Origin: Fidelibacterota bacterium
Lineage (GTDB): Bacteria; Pseudomonadota; Alphaproteobacteria; Rhodospirillales; Rhodospirillaceae
NCBI GenBank assembly: GCA_947472795.1
Contig: CANJBL010000005.1
Coordinates: 144,358-208,357 of the forward strand
DNA: 64,000 nt
Reading direction: 5' to 3'
Shown: one piece after another, positions 11,380 through 20,051 of the stretch
Layout of the letters: every line of letters begins with the position of its first letter
Position numbering within the stretch: the first letter of the stretch is position 1
Notes under the pieces: model-generated
The model's input: the letters and a program-made list of their open reading frames with translations, nothing else
What the model was told of the DNA's origin: nothing
The model's database searches: none
Position numbers and translations under genes: made by a program

Positions 11380-11687
11380 CAGAGTTGATGCGGCGCTTTG
11401 CCGTCAGCGGCGGCTTCCTGTGCCGTCAGCACGCGCTCGGCGGACAACGCCTTGCGGTAGAACCACAAGCTGAACCACAGCACGATGGGCACGCTGCACG
11501 CGCCGGCCAGCTGCATCAGGTGGATGACGTTGTTCTCGCCCCAGCGCGGCGGCAGGATACCCAGCGCTTCCATCATCTCCTCGAAAAGCCGGATGATGCC
11601 GAACCCGGCCACGGCGATAAGCACGCCAAGGGTGCCGGCGAAAAGCACGGTGGTCAGGAGGGCGATAACGACGGGATTCTTGCTCAA
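11379..11687 (-). CDS. Small membrane protein of unknown function
   Basis: I start this protein at TTG 11687 ([11 protein letters not shown]), because AAGGA lies eight bases upstream and the extra N-terminal residues of the longer frame look non-coding. This gives about 102 residues with two hydrophobic segments: [20 protein letters not shown] and a second near [20 protein letters not shown] soluble loop between them contains [17 protein letters not shown] do not recognise the family. It overlaps the uracil-DNA glycosylase start by one base, so it is translated from the same transcript. The start choice is the weakest point. Confidence 0.6.
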   Translation of the reverse strand: MSKNPVVIALLTTVLFAGTLGVLIAVAGFGIIRLFEEMMEALGILPPRWGENNVIHLMQLAGACSVPIVLWFSLWFYRKALSAERVLTAQEAAADGKAPHQL

Positions 11688-11974
11688 AGCGCTGATCCTT
11701 GGTGAATGGCGACTTTCGGGGCTTTTTACCCCCGAGCCTAGCCTGTTCGGCCCGCGTTTCTGCCCCACCCTGGGGACCCTGGCAAGGGGGCGCCGAGAGT
11801 CCACATAGGCCCAAAACCCCTTGAAGTCCTTGGAGAAGCAGCAGGGTCAGAGTATATCTAAACCATTGCCGCAGCGGTGGAATAGCCGCACGGGGACAGG
11901 CGGCTTGGGATGCTCGGGACGTAATACGCTCGAGCGGAGACCTTCGGCCAGGCAGGGTGGCCAAGCAGGGTGGG

Positions 11975-13633
11975 ATGAGCGAACGCGAAGCAATGGAATT
12001 CGATGTGGTGGTGGTCGGCGCCGGCCCCGCCGGTCTTTCCGCCGCCATCCGCTTGAAGCAGTTGGCCGCTGCCGCCGAGCAGGAGATCTCCGTCTGCCTC
12101 ATCGAAAAAGGCTCTGAAGTCGGTGCGCATATCCTCTCGGGCGCGGTCATCGATCCCATCGCCTTCAACGAACTCTTTCCCGACTGGAAGGAAAAGGGCG
12201 CGCCGCTGAATACAGCCGTGACCGCCGATCATTTCCTCTACCTCTCGGAGACCGGCTCAGCGCGGCTGCCCAACCTGTTCATGCCGCCGCTCATGAACAA
12301 CCACGGCAACTACATTGTCAGTCTCGGCAACGTCTGCCGCTGGCTCGCGCAGCAAGCCGAAGCGTTGGGCGTCGAGATCTATCCCGGTTTCGCCGCAGCC
12401 GAAGTGCTCATCGACGAAACCGGCGCCGTGCGCGGCGTCGCCACCGGCGACATGGGCGTGGGCCGCGACGGCGAGAAGACCGATCATTACGAGCCCGGCA
12501 TCGAGCTTCGCGGCAAATACACACTCATCGCTGAAGGCGCACGCGGTTCGCTCGCCAAAGAGATCATCGCCAAGTACGACCTCGCCAAAGACAGCGACGT
12601 GCCGAAGTTCGGCCTTGGCATCAAGGAACTGTGGGAAGTCGAGCCGTCAAAGCACAAGCCCGGCCATGTCACGCACACCATGGGCTGGCCGCTGGACAGT
12701 TCCACGGGCGGCGGGTCTTTCATCTATCACCTGGAGAATAACCAGGTCGCCATCGGCTTCGTTGTGCATCTCAACTACAAGAACCCTTATCTCTCGCCCT
12801 TCGACGAGTTCCAGCGCTTGAAGCACCACCCAGCGGTGAAACCGTTGCTGGAAGGCGGACGGCGCATCTCTTACGGCGCGCGGGCCATCACCGAAGGTGG
12901 ACTGCAATCCGTGCCCAAGCTCACCTTCCCGGGGGGAGCGCTCATTGGCTGCGCCGCCGGCTTCGTCAATCTGCCGCGCATAAAAGGCAGCCACAACGCC
13001 ATGAAGACCGGCATGATCGCCGCCGAAGCCGCTTTCGCCGCCGTGAAAGAAGGCCGCGCGCAGGACGAACTGACCGCCTATCCCGCCGCCTACCGCAAGA
13101 GCTGGGTTTATAAAGACCTGAAGCGTGTGCGCAACGTGAAGCCCTTGTGGAGCAGGTTTGGCCTTTACGGCGGACTGTTCCTGGGCGGCATAGATATGTG
13201 GATGAATCAGCTCGGCATCGGCTTGCCCTTCACGCTGAAGCACGGCAAGTCCGACGACGCGACGCTGATCCCCGCCGCGAACGCCACACCCATCGCCTAT
13301 CCTAAGCCGGATGGGAAAATCTCTTTCGACAAGCTGTCCTCGGTGTTCATCTCCAACACCAACCACGAGGAAAACCAGCCGATCCATCTGAAGCTCACAG
13401 ATCCGAGTGTGCCCATCGGCGTCAATCTGCCGCTCTGGGCAGAGCCTGCGCAGCGCTACTGCCCTGCCGGCGTGTATGAAGTGGTGGATAACGACGCCGG
13501 TGGTGGAAAACGCTTTCAAATCAACGCGCAGAACTGCGTCCACTGCAAGACGTGCGATGTTAAGGACCCCAGCCGCAATATCACCTGGACCGTGCCCCAG
13601 GGCGGCGGAGGTCCGAACTATCCCAACATGTAA
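11975..13633 (+). CDS. Electron-transfer flavoprotein:ubiquinone oxidoreductase
   Basis: A 552-residue ETF-QO, the membrane-associated flavoprotein that moves electrons from ETF, reduced by acyl-CoA and other dehydrogenases, to ubiquinone. The dinucleotide-binding motif VVVVGAGPAGLSAAIRL lies at about residues 10-26, a second FAD-contacting region follows near GKYTLIAEGARG, and the C-terminus has the 4Fe-4S ligands: one Cys in RYCPAGVYE and three in CVHCKTCDVKDP (about residues 521-532). I chose ATG 11975 over a GTG six codons upstream because it has an AGGGTGGG sequence in front. The gene is divergent from the glycosylase operon. Confidence 0.96.
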   Translation: MSEREAMEFDVVVVGAGPAGLSAAIRLKQLAAAAEQEISVCLIEKGSEVGAHILSGAVIDPIAFNELFPDWKEKGAPLNTAVTADHFLYLSETGSARLPNLFMPPLMNNHGNYIVSLGNVCRWLAQQAEALGVEIYPGFAAAEVLIDETGAVRGVATGDMGVGRDGEKTDHYEPGIELRGKYTLIAEGARGSLAKEIIAKYDLAKDSDVPKFGLGIKELWEVEPSKHKPGHVTHTMGWPLDSSTGGGSFIYHLENNQVAIGFVVHLNYKNPYLSPFDEFQRLKHHPAVKPLLEGGRRISYGARAITEGGLQSVPKLTFPGGALIGCAAGFVNLPRIKGSHNAMKTGMIAAEAAFAAVKEGRAQDELTAYPAAYRKSWVYKDLKRVRNVKPLWSRFGLYGGLFLGGIDMWMNQLGIGLPFTLKHGKSDDATLIPAANATPIAYPKPDGKISFDKLSSVFISNTNHEENQPIHLKLTDPSVPIGVNLPLWAEPAQRYCPAGVYEVVDNDAGGGKRFQINAQNCVHCKTCDVKDPSRNITWTVPQGGGGPNYPNM

Positions 13634-13768
13634 CCGTGAACATTACAGCTCGGTGGGGCGGACCTTTGGGGTTTCCCCCTCGCAGGCGAGACGGTTAAAC
13701 TCACCGCACATATTTGAGTGACACGATCTGCCCCGCCTGTAGGCCGGGCCGGAAGGGATTAGAGCACC

Positions 13769-15550
13769 ATGACGTTTTTCTCCACCCCGCTGAAGCAACT
13801 CGGCTGGCCTTTGATTCTGTGCCTTGGCGCAGCTCTGGCGGCAACGCTTGGCATCGCCATTGGCGGCAAACTGAGCACCAATAGCGCGCTAGCCGTCGGC
13901 AGCAACGCACCCAAGGCCGCAGCGGCCACGGCAACACCGGCAACACGACCGGAAGCCACGAATCTCGCCGCGGCGTACCTCTCGGGCCGTCATGCGGAGA
14001 TCAATGCGGACGCCGAGAAGGCAGTGAAATTCTATGACCGCGTCACTGGTCTCGACCCGGAGAATTTGAACGCTGTTCAGAGCACCTATTTCCTCGCCAC
14101 GCAGAATGGCGATTTCGCGGCGGCGGTTCCGGCGGCGCGCCGCTCCTACGACGCCAACCCGCGCCGTGGCATGGCCTCGGTCATCCTCGCAGTGGATCAG
14201 ATCAAGGCCGGTGAATACGCGAAAGCTTTTGCCTACCTGCCGCGCTCCTCCGCCCAGACCATGAACGCCTTCGCCCTGCCGGTGATGCGCGCCTGGGCCA
14301 TCGCGCCGCAACGCACCGTCGAGAACGCCATCGACGAACTCCAGGGCCTGAAGAACTTCCAGGAGACCGCCAGCCTCGTTGATGCCGTGACCGGCCAGCT
14401 GAACGAATTCTATGGCCGCAAGCCCGAAGCACTCGCCGCTTATGACGCGCTTGCCGCGCGCGCTGAGAACAAGGACTTCCTCTTCTCGATGCTGAGTGCC
14501 GCGGCCGAAGGCTATCACCGCCTCGGCAAAGATGATCAGATCAAGCCGCTCTTCGACCGCTTCAACAAGGTCCACGCCGCATCGCCCACGGTCGATGCTT
14601 ATGCCGCCATCGTCGCCAAGATGCCGGTGCGCAAGGTGACGCCCGCCGAAGGCATGGCGGACGCCATGTTCATGTCGGCCGAACTCCTGCTCATGAACGA
14701 TCCCAACGAAGTGCGCGCCCAGATCGCCACGGCTTACGCGCAGGCCGCGCTCTATCTCAATCCCGATCTCGACATCGCCCGCCGCTTCATCGGCAGCACG
14801 CTAGCGGCCCGCAACCACTTCGATGAATCCAATGCCATCCTGGCAAGTTTGAAGAAGACCTCGCCGGGTTATCTTGAAGTGCAGATGCAGATCGCCGAAA
14901 ACCTGCTGCGCATGAACAAGACCGACGAAGCGCTGGCGGCCCTGCAATCGGTGTTAAAGGATAAACCCACCTGGGCGGAAGCCCACGTGGCCACGGGCGA
15001 CATCCTGCGCCAGCAGAAAAAGTTCAACGAGTCCGTGACGGCTTACGACAACGCCCTCAAATATGCCGGCAACAGGCCCGAGAACTGGGCCATTTATTAC
15101 TCGCGCGGCATTTCGCTTGAGCGCAACAAGAACTGGGATGCCGCCGAGAAGGATTTCCGCAAGGCGCTCGAGCTGCGCCCGGACGACCCCAACATCCTCA
15201 ACTACCTCGGTTACTCTTACCTCGATCGCGGCGTGAAGCTGGGTGAAGCCCGCCGCCTCATCGAGAACGCCTACAGGCAGCGCCCCAACGACGGCTACAT
15301 CATCGACAGCTTTGGCTGGGCGCTCTACATGAACGGTGAGTATGCACAGGCGGTGCAGAGCCTCGAGAAGGCGGTGGAATCCACGCCCGCCGATGCCACC
15401 GTCAACGAGCATCTTGGCGACGTCTATTGGAAGGTGGGCCGGCGTAACGAAGCGCGCTTCCAGTGGGAGCGCGCACTCGGTCTTGAGATCGACGAGGAAT
15501 TGCGCGTCGGCCTGCGCAAGAAGCTCGAGCGCGGCCTCGCGCAGAAATAA
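13769..15550 (+). CDS. TPR-repeat protein with N-terminal membrane anchor
   Basis: A 593-residue protein with an N-terminal hydrophobic segment (LGWPLILCLGAALAATLGIAI, residues 10-30), then an alanine-rich linker and a solenoid of tetratricopeptide repeats through the rest. The best repeats are in the second half (for example PENWAIYYSRGISLERNKNW and PNDGYIIDSFGWALYMNGEY), with the usual W-L-G-Y-A-F-A-P spacing. The N-terminus looks like an anchor or uncleaved signal, which would put the repeats in the periplasm. TPR proteins of this size at this position, between ETF-QO and ispE, are common in Alphaproteobacteria, but their partner is not known. The ispE start is 24 bases after its stop. Confidence 0.85.
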   Translation: MTFFSTPLKQLGWPLILCLGAALAATLGIAIGGKLSTNSALAVGSNAPKAAAATATPATRPEATNLAAAYLSGRHAEINADAEKAVKFYDRVTGLDPENLNAVQSTYFLATQNGDFAAAVPAARRSYDANPRRGMASVILAVDQIKAGEYAKAFAYLPRSSAQTMNAFALPVMRAWAIAPQRTVENAIDELQGLKNFQETASLVDAVTGQLNEFYGRKPEALAAYDALAARAENKDFLFSMLSAAAEGYHRLGKDDQIKPLFDRFNKVHAASPTVDAYAAIVAKMPVRKVTPAEGMADAMFMSAELLLMNDPNEVRAQIATAYAQAALYLNPDLDIARRFIGSTLAARNHFDESNAILASLKKTSPGYLEVQMQIAENLLRMNKTDEALAALQSVLKDKPTWAEAHVATGDILRQQKKFNESVTAYDNALKYAGNRPENWAIYYSRGISLERNKNWDAAEKDFRKALELRPDDPNILNYLGYSYLDRGVKLGEARRLIENAYRQRPNDGYIIDSFGWALYMNGEYAQAVQSLEKAVESTPADATVNEHLGDVYWKVGRRNEARFQWERALGLEIDEELRVGLRKKLERGLAQK

Positions 15551-15574
15551 GCGGCGCATCTCGAAAGATCAGCC

Positions 15575-16465
15575 ATGATTGCTGGCGCAATCGGCGCGGC
15601 GGCGCCCGCAAAGATCAATCTCGCTCTGCATGTCTGCGGCAAACGCGAGGACGGGTATCACCTGTTGGACTCGCTCGTGGTGTTTGCCGGCGTCGGCGAC
15701 CGCATCTCCGTCGTGCCCTCACCTGAACTACGTCTCATCCTGAATGGTCCCTTCGGTGCGGCGCTGAAATCCGAGGATGACAATCTCGTCCTGCGCGCGG
15801 CGCGCCTGCTGGCCACGGTCCATGGCCGCGATGCCAACGTCGAGATCACGCTCACGAAGAACTTACCGGTCGCCTCAGGCATCGGCGGCGGCTCGGCAGA
15901 CGCGGCGGCCACGCTCGGCGCCTGTGCCCGTCTGTGGAATGTGGATCTTGCACAGCTGCCGCATGCCGAAATCGCCGCGCGTCTCGGCGCCGATGTGCCG
16001 GTGTGTGTGGAAGGTGTGCCCGCCTTCATGAGCGGCATCGGCGAGGTCATCGCGCACGCACCGCCGCTCCCACTCGCCTGGCTGCTATTGGTGAACCCTG
16101 GCGTACCCCTGGCCACCAGAGCCGTGTTCGAAGCCTTGCGGGGGCGTTTCTCGGCACCCATGCCGCGTCATGGATTTGTCGATCTGGCCAATGCCGAGGC
16201 CTTAGCCAAAATGCTGAAGCTCTATACCAACGATCTCATGGCACCGGCGGTCGAGCTGCGACCCGTCATTGGCGATGTGCTCAAAACCCTTGAAGCCCCC
16301 GGCGATTGCCTGCTCGCGCGCCTGTCCGGCAGCGGGCCAACCTGCTTTGGCCTTTATGCCGGCGAACCCCAGGCCCGGGCCGCCGCCCAGACCATTTCGG
16401 CGCAACAGCCCGGTTGGTGGGTCGCCCCGGCCCCCCTGCTGCGCGAAAATGGGGCTATCCTATAA
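15575..16465 (+). CDS. ispE: 4-diphosphocytidyl-2-C-methyl-D-erythritol kinase
   Basis: A 296-residue GHMP kinase of the MEP pathway for isoprenoid precursors; it phosphorylates CDP-methylerythritol. The N-terminal APAKINLALHV and REDGYHLLDSL stretches form the substrate site, and the ATP-binding glycine-rich loop PVASGIGGGSADAAATL is near residue 100. The C-terminal LSGSGPTCFGLY is the third GHMP motif. Length is normal. It follows the TPR gene closely and is probably co-transcribed with it. A weak 6-bp inverted repeat lies downstream (about 16482-16503) but lacks a T-run. Confidence 0.95.
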   Translation: MIAGAIGAAAPAKINLALHVCGKREDGYHLLDSLVVFAGVGDRISVVPSPELRLILNGPFGAALKSEDDNLVLRAARLLATVHGRDANVEITLTKNLPVASGIGGGSADAAATLGACARLWNVDLAQLPHAEIAARLGADVPVCVEGVPAFMSGIGEVIAHAPPLPLAWLLLVNPGVPLATRAVFEALRGRFSAPMPRHGFVDLANAEALAKMLKLYTNDLMAPAVELRPVIGDVLKTLEAPGDCLLARLSGSGPTCFGLYAGEPQARAAAQTISAQQPGWWVAPAPLLRENGAIL

Positions 16466-16558
16466 GGGGTTAGATCACCCCGGCGGGAATGAGCCATCCC
16501 GCTCCCCCGCCTCGGAAATGTGAGTTGATTCAGCATTGAGCTGGCCTATCTTCGCCGC

Positions 16559-18631
16559 ATGAAACAGCTTCTTCGCCTTGTCGGGCTTTGCCTTGCCCTC
16601 ATCACAGCCTCGGCCGCTTATGCAGATAGCAGCGCCGAGAGCGACCACTTGCGCGCCGAGCTGACCGCCGAGCGCGCCACCGTCGCGCCCGGTGAGAGTC
16701 TTTGGGTCGCGCTCACCTTCACGATGAAGCCCAAGTGGCACACCTACTGGAGCACGCCGGGCGATGCGGGATTGCCGCCGCAGATCGCGTGGACGCTGCC
16801 CGCCGGCGTCACGGCAGGGTCGTTGCAGTTCCCGCCGCCGGAGCAAGTGCCCTACGGTGAGCACGGCGAGTTCATGAACTTCGGTTACAGCGACAAGGTA
16901 ACGCTGCTCACGGAATTCAAGGTTGCCGCCGATGCCGCACCAGCACCTTTCACCGCAACCGCGGCCGCGTCGTGGCTGGTGTGCTCCGACGTCTGCGTGC
17001 CGGAAGATGCGACCCTTACGCTGCCGCTCACCATCGGTGCGGCGCCACAGACCGCCAGCACGCCTGCTGGCGCCGCCATCGCCGCCGCGCGCGCCGCTCT
17101 GCCCAAGCCGGCGCCATGGCCCGTCAGCTTCGCGCGCAAAGATAAAACCATCACCCTGTCTGCCGGCCCCGATATCGGCGCTGGCGCCTTCTCCGAAGTC
17201 ACGTTCTTCCCCGCTGAAGACGGCGTACTCACCAACACGGCGCCCCAGAAAACCACCATTGGCGACAAAACGCTGCGTCTTGAAATGACCGTCGGCGCCA
17301 CACCGCCAGCCAACGTCTCGGGCATGTTGGTGCTCGCACAAAATGGCGAACGGGTCGGGTACGCTGTCGCGGCCCCTCTCACGGGCAGCGCCGCCCCCAC
17401 CAATGCGGAAGTTTCCGCGATGCCACTGGTCCTCGCCTTCGTGTTCGCTTTCCTGGGCGGCATCATCCTCAACGTCATGCCGTGCGTGCTGCCAGTGCTG
17501 GTCATGAAGGCCATGAGCTTCATGTCGCGCGGCAATACCGATCCTGCGGCCCTGCGTCGTGATGGCCTCGCTTATACCGCTGGCGTCCTCGTCGCCTTCG
17601 GCGCCCTCGTTGGCGCACTCATCGCCTTGCGCGCGGCCGGCAGCGCCGTGGGATGGGGCTTCCAGCTTCAGTCACCTGCCTTCGTCGCGGCACTCTCTTA
17701 CGTGATGCTGGCGCTCGGCCTCAACCTCTCGGGGGTGTTCACCATCGGCGGCTCCTTCGGCGTCGGTCAGGAGCTTGCCTCTAAAGGTGGCGCAACCGGC
17801 TCCTTCTTCACGGGCCTCCTCGCAGTCGTGGTCGCCACGCCTTGTACCGCGCCGTTCATGGGCACTGCCGTCGGCTTCGCGCTCACGCAATCCCCGCTCG
17901 AAGCCATTCTGGTGTTTGAAGCCCTTGGCCTCGGCCTCGCGGCACCTTATTTGCTTATCTGCTTCGTGCCTGGCATGGCGCGCCGTCTGCCGCGTCCTGG
18001 CGTCTGGATGGACCGCGTAAAGCAAGTCCTTGCTTTCCCGCTCTATGGTGCCGCGGCTTGGCTTATTTGGGTGGTGGCCCAACAATTGGAAGCGACGGAA
18101 CTCGCGGGTGCTCTGGCTGGCCTCGTGCTCGTAGGCTTCATCGCCTGGCTCTACGGCACGGCGCAACAGTCCTCCGGTACGGGCCGCGCGGTGGCGCTCG
18201 TCACCGCGGCCCTCGCTTTCCTGGCCACGGTTGGTTTGACTGTAACCCTCGGCAGCGCTCCGCCCGCCAAGGGTGCGGGCACGCAAGCCGCCGGTAGTGA
18301 GCCTTACACCGCCGCCCGTCTCGCCGCCTTGCGTGCCGAAGGCCGCCCGGTGTTCATCGACTTCACCGCTGCCTGGTGCATCACCTGTAAAGTGAACGAG
18401 CGCATCGCGCTCTCGAAGCCCGAGGTCAGCGATGCCTTTAAGAGCGCCAACGTCGCCTATCTCATTGGCGACTGGACCAATCGTAATGCCGAGATCAGCG
18501 CCGCCCTCCAGGCCGTGGGCCGCGACGGCGTGCCGCTCTACCTCTACTATGGGGTCGGCGCCAAGGAACCTCAGGTCCTGCCCCAGGTCCTCACGGCCTC
18601 CACGGTGGTTGCCGCCGTCACCGGCAAATAA
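16559..18631 (+). CDS. Thiol:disulfide interchange protein, DsbD/ScsB-like
   Basis: A 690-residue membrane protein that would carry reducing equivalents from cytoplasmic thioredoxin to periplasmic substrates. A signal peptide (LRLVGLCLALITASAAYA) is followed by an N-terminal domain with a CSDVCVPE cysteine pair near residue 142, then eight or so membrane helices with the conserved VMPCVLPVLVMK and ATPCTAPFMG cysteine motifs, and a C-terminal thioredoxin-like domain with the CITC pair at residues 607-610. This domain order and the N-terminal region resemble ScsB-type proteins more than classic DsbD. The nearest oxidoreductase partner in the window is the DsbA-like protein at 58394, far away, so any pairing is inference. 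Confidence 0.9.
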   Translation: MKQLLRLVGLCLALITASAAYADSSAESDHLRAELTAERATVAPGESLWVALTFTMKPKWHTYWSTPGDAGLPPQIAWTLPAGVTAGSLQFPPPEQVPYGEHGEFMNFGYSDKVTLLTEFKVAADAAPAPFTATAAASWLVCSDVCVPEDATLTLPLTIGAAPQTASTPAGAAIAAARAALPKPAPWPVSFARKDKTITLSAGPDIGAGAFSEVTFFPAEDGVLTNTAPQKTTIGDKTLRLEMTVGATPPANVSGMLVLAQNGERVGYAVAAPLTGSAAPTNAEVSAMPLVLAFVFAFLGGIILNVMPCVLPVLVMKAMSFMSRGNTDPAALRRDGLAYTAGVLVAFGALVGALIALRAAGSAVGWGFQLQSPAFVAALSYVMLALGLNLSGVFTIGGSFGVGQELASKGGATGSFFTGLLAVVVATPCTAPFMGTAVGFALTQSPLEAILVFEALGLGLAAPYLLICFVPGMARRLPRPGVWMDRVKQVLAFPLYGAAAWLIWVVAQQLEATELAGALAGLVLVGFIAWLYGTAQQSSGTGRAVALVTAALAFLATVGLTVTLGSAPPAKGAGTQAAGSEPYTAARLAALRAEGRPVFIDFTAAWCITCKVNERIALSKPEVSDAFKSANVAYLIGDWTNRNAEISAALQAVGRDGVPLYLYYGVGAKEPQVLPQVLTASTVVAAVTGK

Positions 18632-18719
18632 CGCTTAACCTCTGGTATTCCGCGGAACTTTCACCGTTGCGGGCGAGGGGCTATTTCCCCTAATGTCCGC
18701 GCCGCTGCGTAAGGCTTGC

Positions 18720-18793
18720 TGGGGCGTCGCCAAGCGGTAAGGCAGCGGTTTTTGGTACCGCCATCCCAGGTTCGATCCCTGGCGCCCCAGCCA
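18720..18793 (+). tRNA. tRNA-Gln (TTG anticodon)
   Basis: A full cloverleaf with an encoded CCA end. The acceptor stem pairs 18720-18726 (TGGGGCG) with 18783-18789 (CGCCCCA), discriminator G 18790 and CCA 18791-18793. The anticodon stem GCGGT/ACCGC encloses the loop TTTTGGT, giving anticodon TTG. The T arm CCAGG-TTCGATC-CCTGG is perfect. The accessory genes start 70 bases downstream. Confidence 0.97.
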
Positions 18794-18862
18794 AGCCTGT
18801 CTCACGCCGAGAAGTCCCTTTCGGCGACCTCACAGGTGCCTAGTATACCGAAGGCTTAAAGC

Positions 18863-19972
18863 ATGACTGTGAATAGCAATATCCACGTCGCTCCCCGGGA
18901 TGACTCCGCCACTGCTCTTGCCGCCGATTTATCCGAAAATTTGGCGCTCCTGACGCAAGCCAAAAACCTCGCGCAAAGCCGGGAATGGGATAGTGCTGAA
19001 AGCGGTCTTTTGAATCTGGCCAGGAACATCGCCTTCTTGCGTGCTTGCAATAAGGTTGCACGTGGCGAGTTGGACTGGCGTGAAGATGCCGCCGAACATA
19101 TCAAAATCGTACGCGCCTTTTGGCCGACGCTGAGCGAGGTTGTTGGCAAGCAGGGATGGTTCGAGAAGGCTCTTGCGGAAGCGCGAGCACCGGTCGATCC
19201 CGCACACGAGCTTCATCAGCCGGAAACTTGGACAAAAGAAACGCCATCGAGGGTTGGCGATTCACATGTCGTACTTGTGACTTTCGGATCGACGGCTTTT
19301 CGCCCGCAACAGGAGCGTCTGGCGGTTTCAGCGATCACGGTCGGGGAAATCAATGAAGTCCGTCTGTGGACGTCCGAAGACTTGAAATCCACACGCTATT
19401 ATCGTGACCACACAACTCTTCTAAATCGTCCGCGCGGCAAGGGGTACTGGGCCTGGAAGCCGTTCTTGATCTTTCTCGAGTTGTCGCGTCGCGCCGAGGG
19501 CGACTATGTCGTCTATTATGATTGCGGCAGGGATGAGGGTAACTGCATCACCAGAAGCGTCCGGGACCTGATCGAGTGGTGCGCACGCGACCAAATCGGC
19601 ATTATTCCCGGCATACCGATTCCAATCGCGGGCAGCAATAAGCTTTGGACAAAGCGTGACTGCTTCCATTTCATGGGATGCGATACGCCGAAGTACTGGA
19701 ACGCGCCGCAGACAATGACCAATCTGTCCGTCTGGCGTAACTCACCAAAAGCGCGTGAATTGGCGCGGCAGTGGATGGCCTTTTGTCTCGACCCACGAAT
19801 CATTGCCGATGCGCCCAACGTTTGCGGGTTGCCTAATCATGACGGGTTCCTGGATCATCGGCATGATCAGAGCATTCTGACAAACCTAGCGATGCAGCAC
19901 GGCGTTAAGCCACCCGACTACCAAACGCCGGACATTAATGGTTTGGGGATAGCACTCAAACAGAGCAGGTAG
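18863..19972 (+). CDS. Putative glycosyltransferase-like protein, paralog A
   Basis: A 369-residue protein I cannot assign to a named family. It is a close paralog of the C-terminal 345 residues of the next gene. Conserved points suggest a GT-A-type nucleotide-sugar transferase: GKGYWAWKP (194-200), YYDCGR (218-223) in the place where such enzymes carry an acidic metal-binding turn, and DQSIL (335-339) near the end. The N-terminal ~60 residues retain a piece of the TPR-like region of the paralog ('LTQAKNLAQSREWDSAE'), so it looks like a duplicate that lost the first ~190 residues. The gene is less GC-rich than its neighbours and follows tRNA-Gln directly. The enzymatic role is inference from motif layout. 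Confidence 0.55.
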   Translation: MTVNSNIHVAPRDDSATALAADLSENLALLTQAKNLAQSREWDSAESGLLNLARNIAFLRACNKVARGELDWREDAAEHIKIVRAFWPTLSEVVGKQGWFEKALAEARAPVDPAHELHQPETWTKETPSRVGDSHVVLVTFGSTAFRPQQERLAVSAITVGEINEVRLWTSEDLKSTRYYRDHTTLLNRPRGKGYWAWKPFLIFLELSRRAEGDYVVYYDCGRDEGNCITRSVRDLIEWCARDQIGIIPGIPIPIAGSNKLWTKRDCFHFMGCDTPKYWNAPQTMTNLSVWRNSPKARELARQWMAFCLDPRIIADAPNVCGLPNHDGFLDHRHDQSILTNLAMQHGVKPPDYQTPDINGLGIALKQSR

Positions 19973-20051
19973 CCCACTTGGCAGCCACTCTATAGCTCCC
20001 TTCGCATGCGCTCCTCTTCCGCAACACCCGTCAGACCACCTAAAGTGCCGC

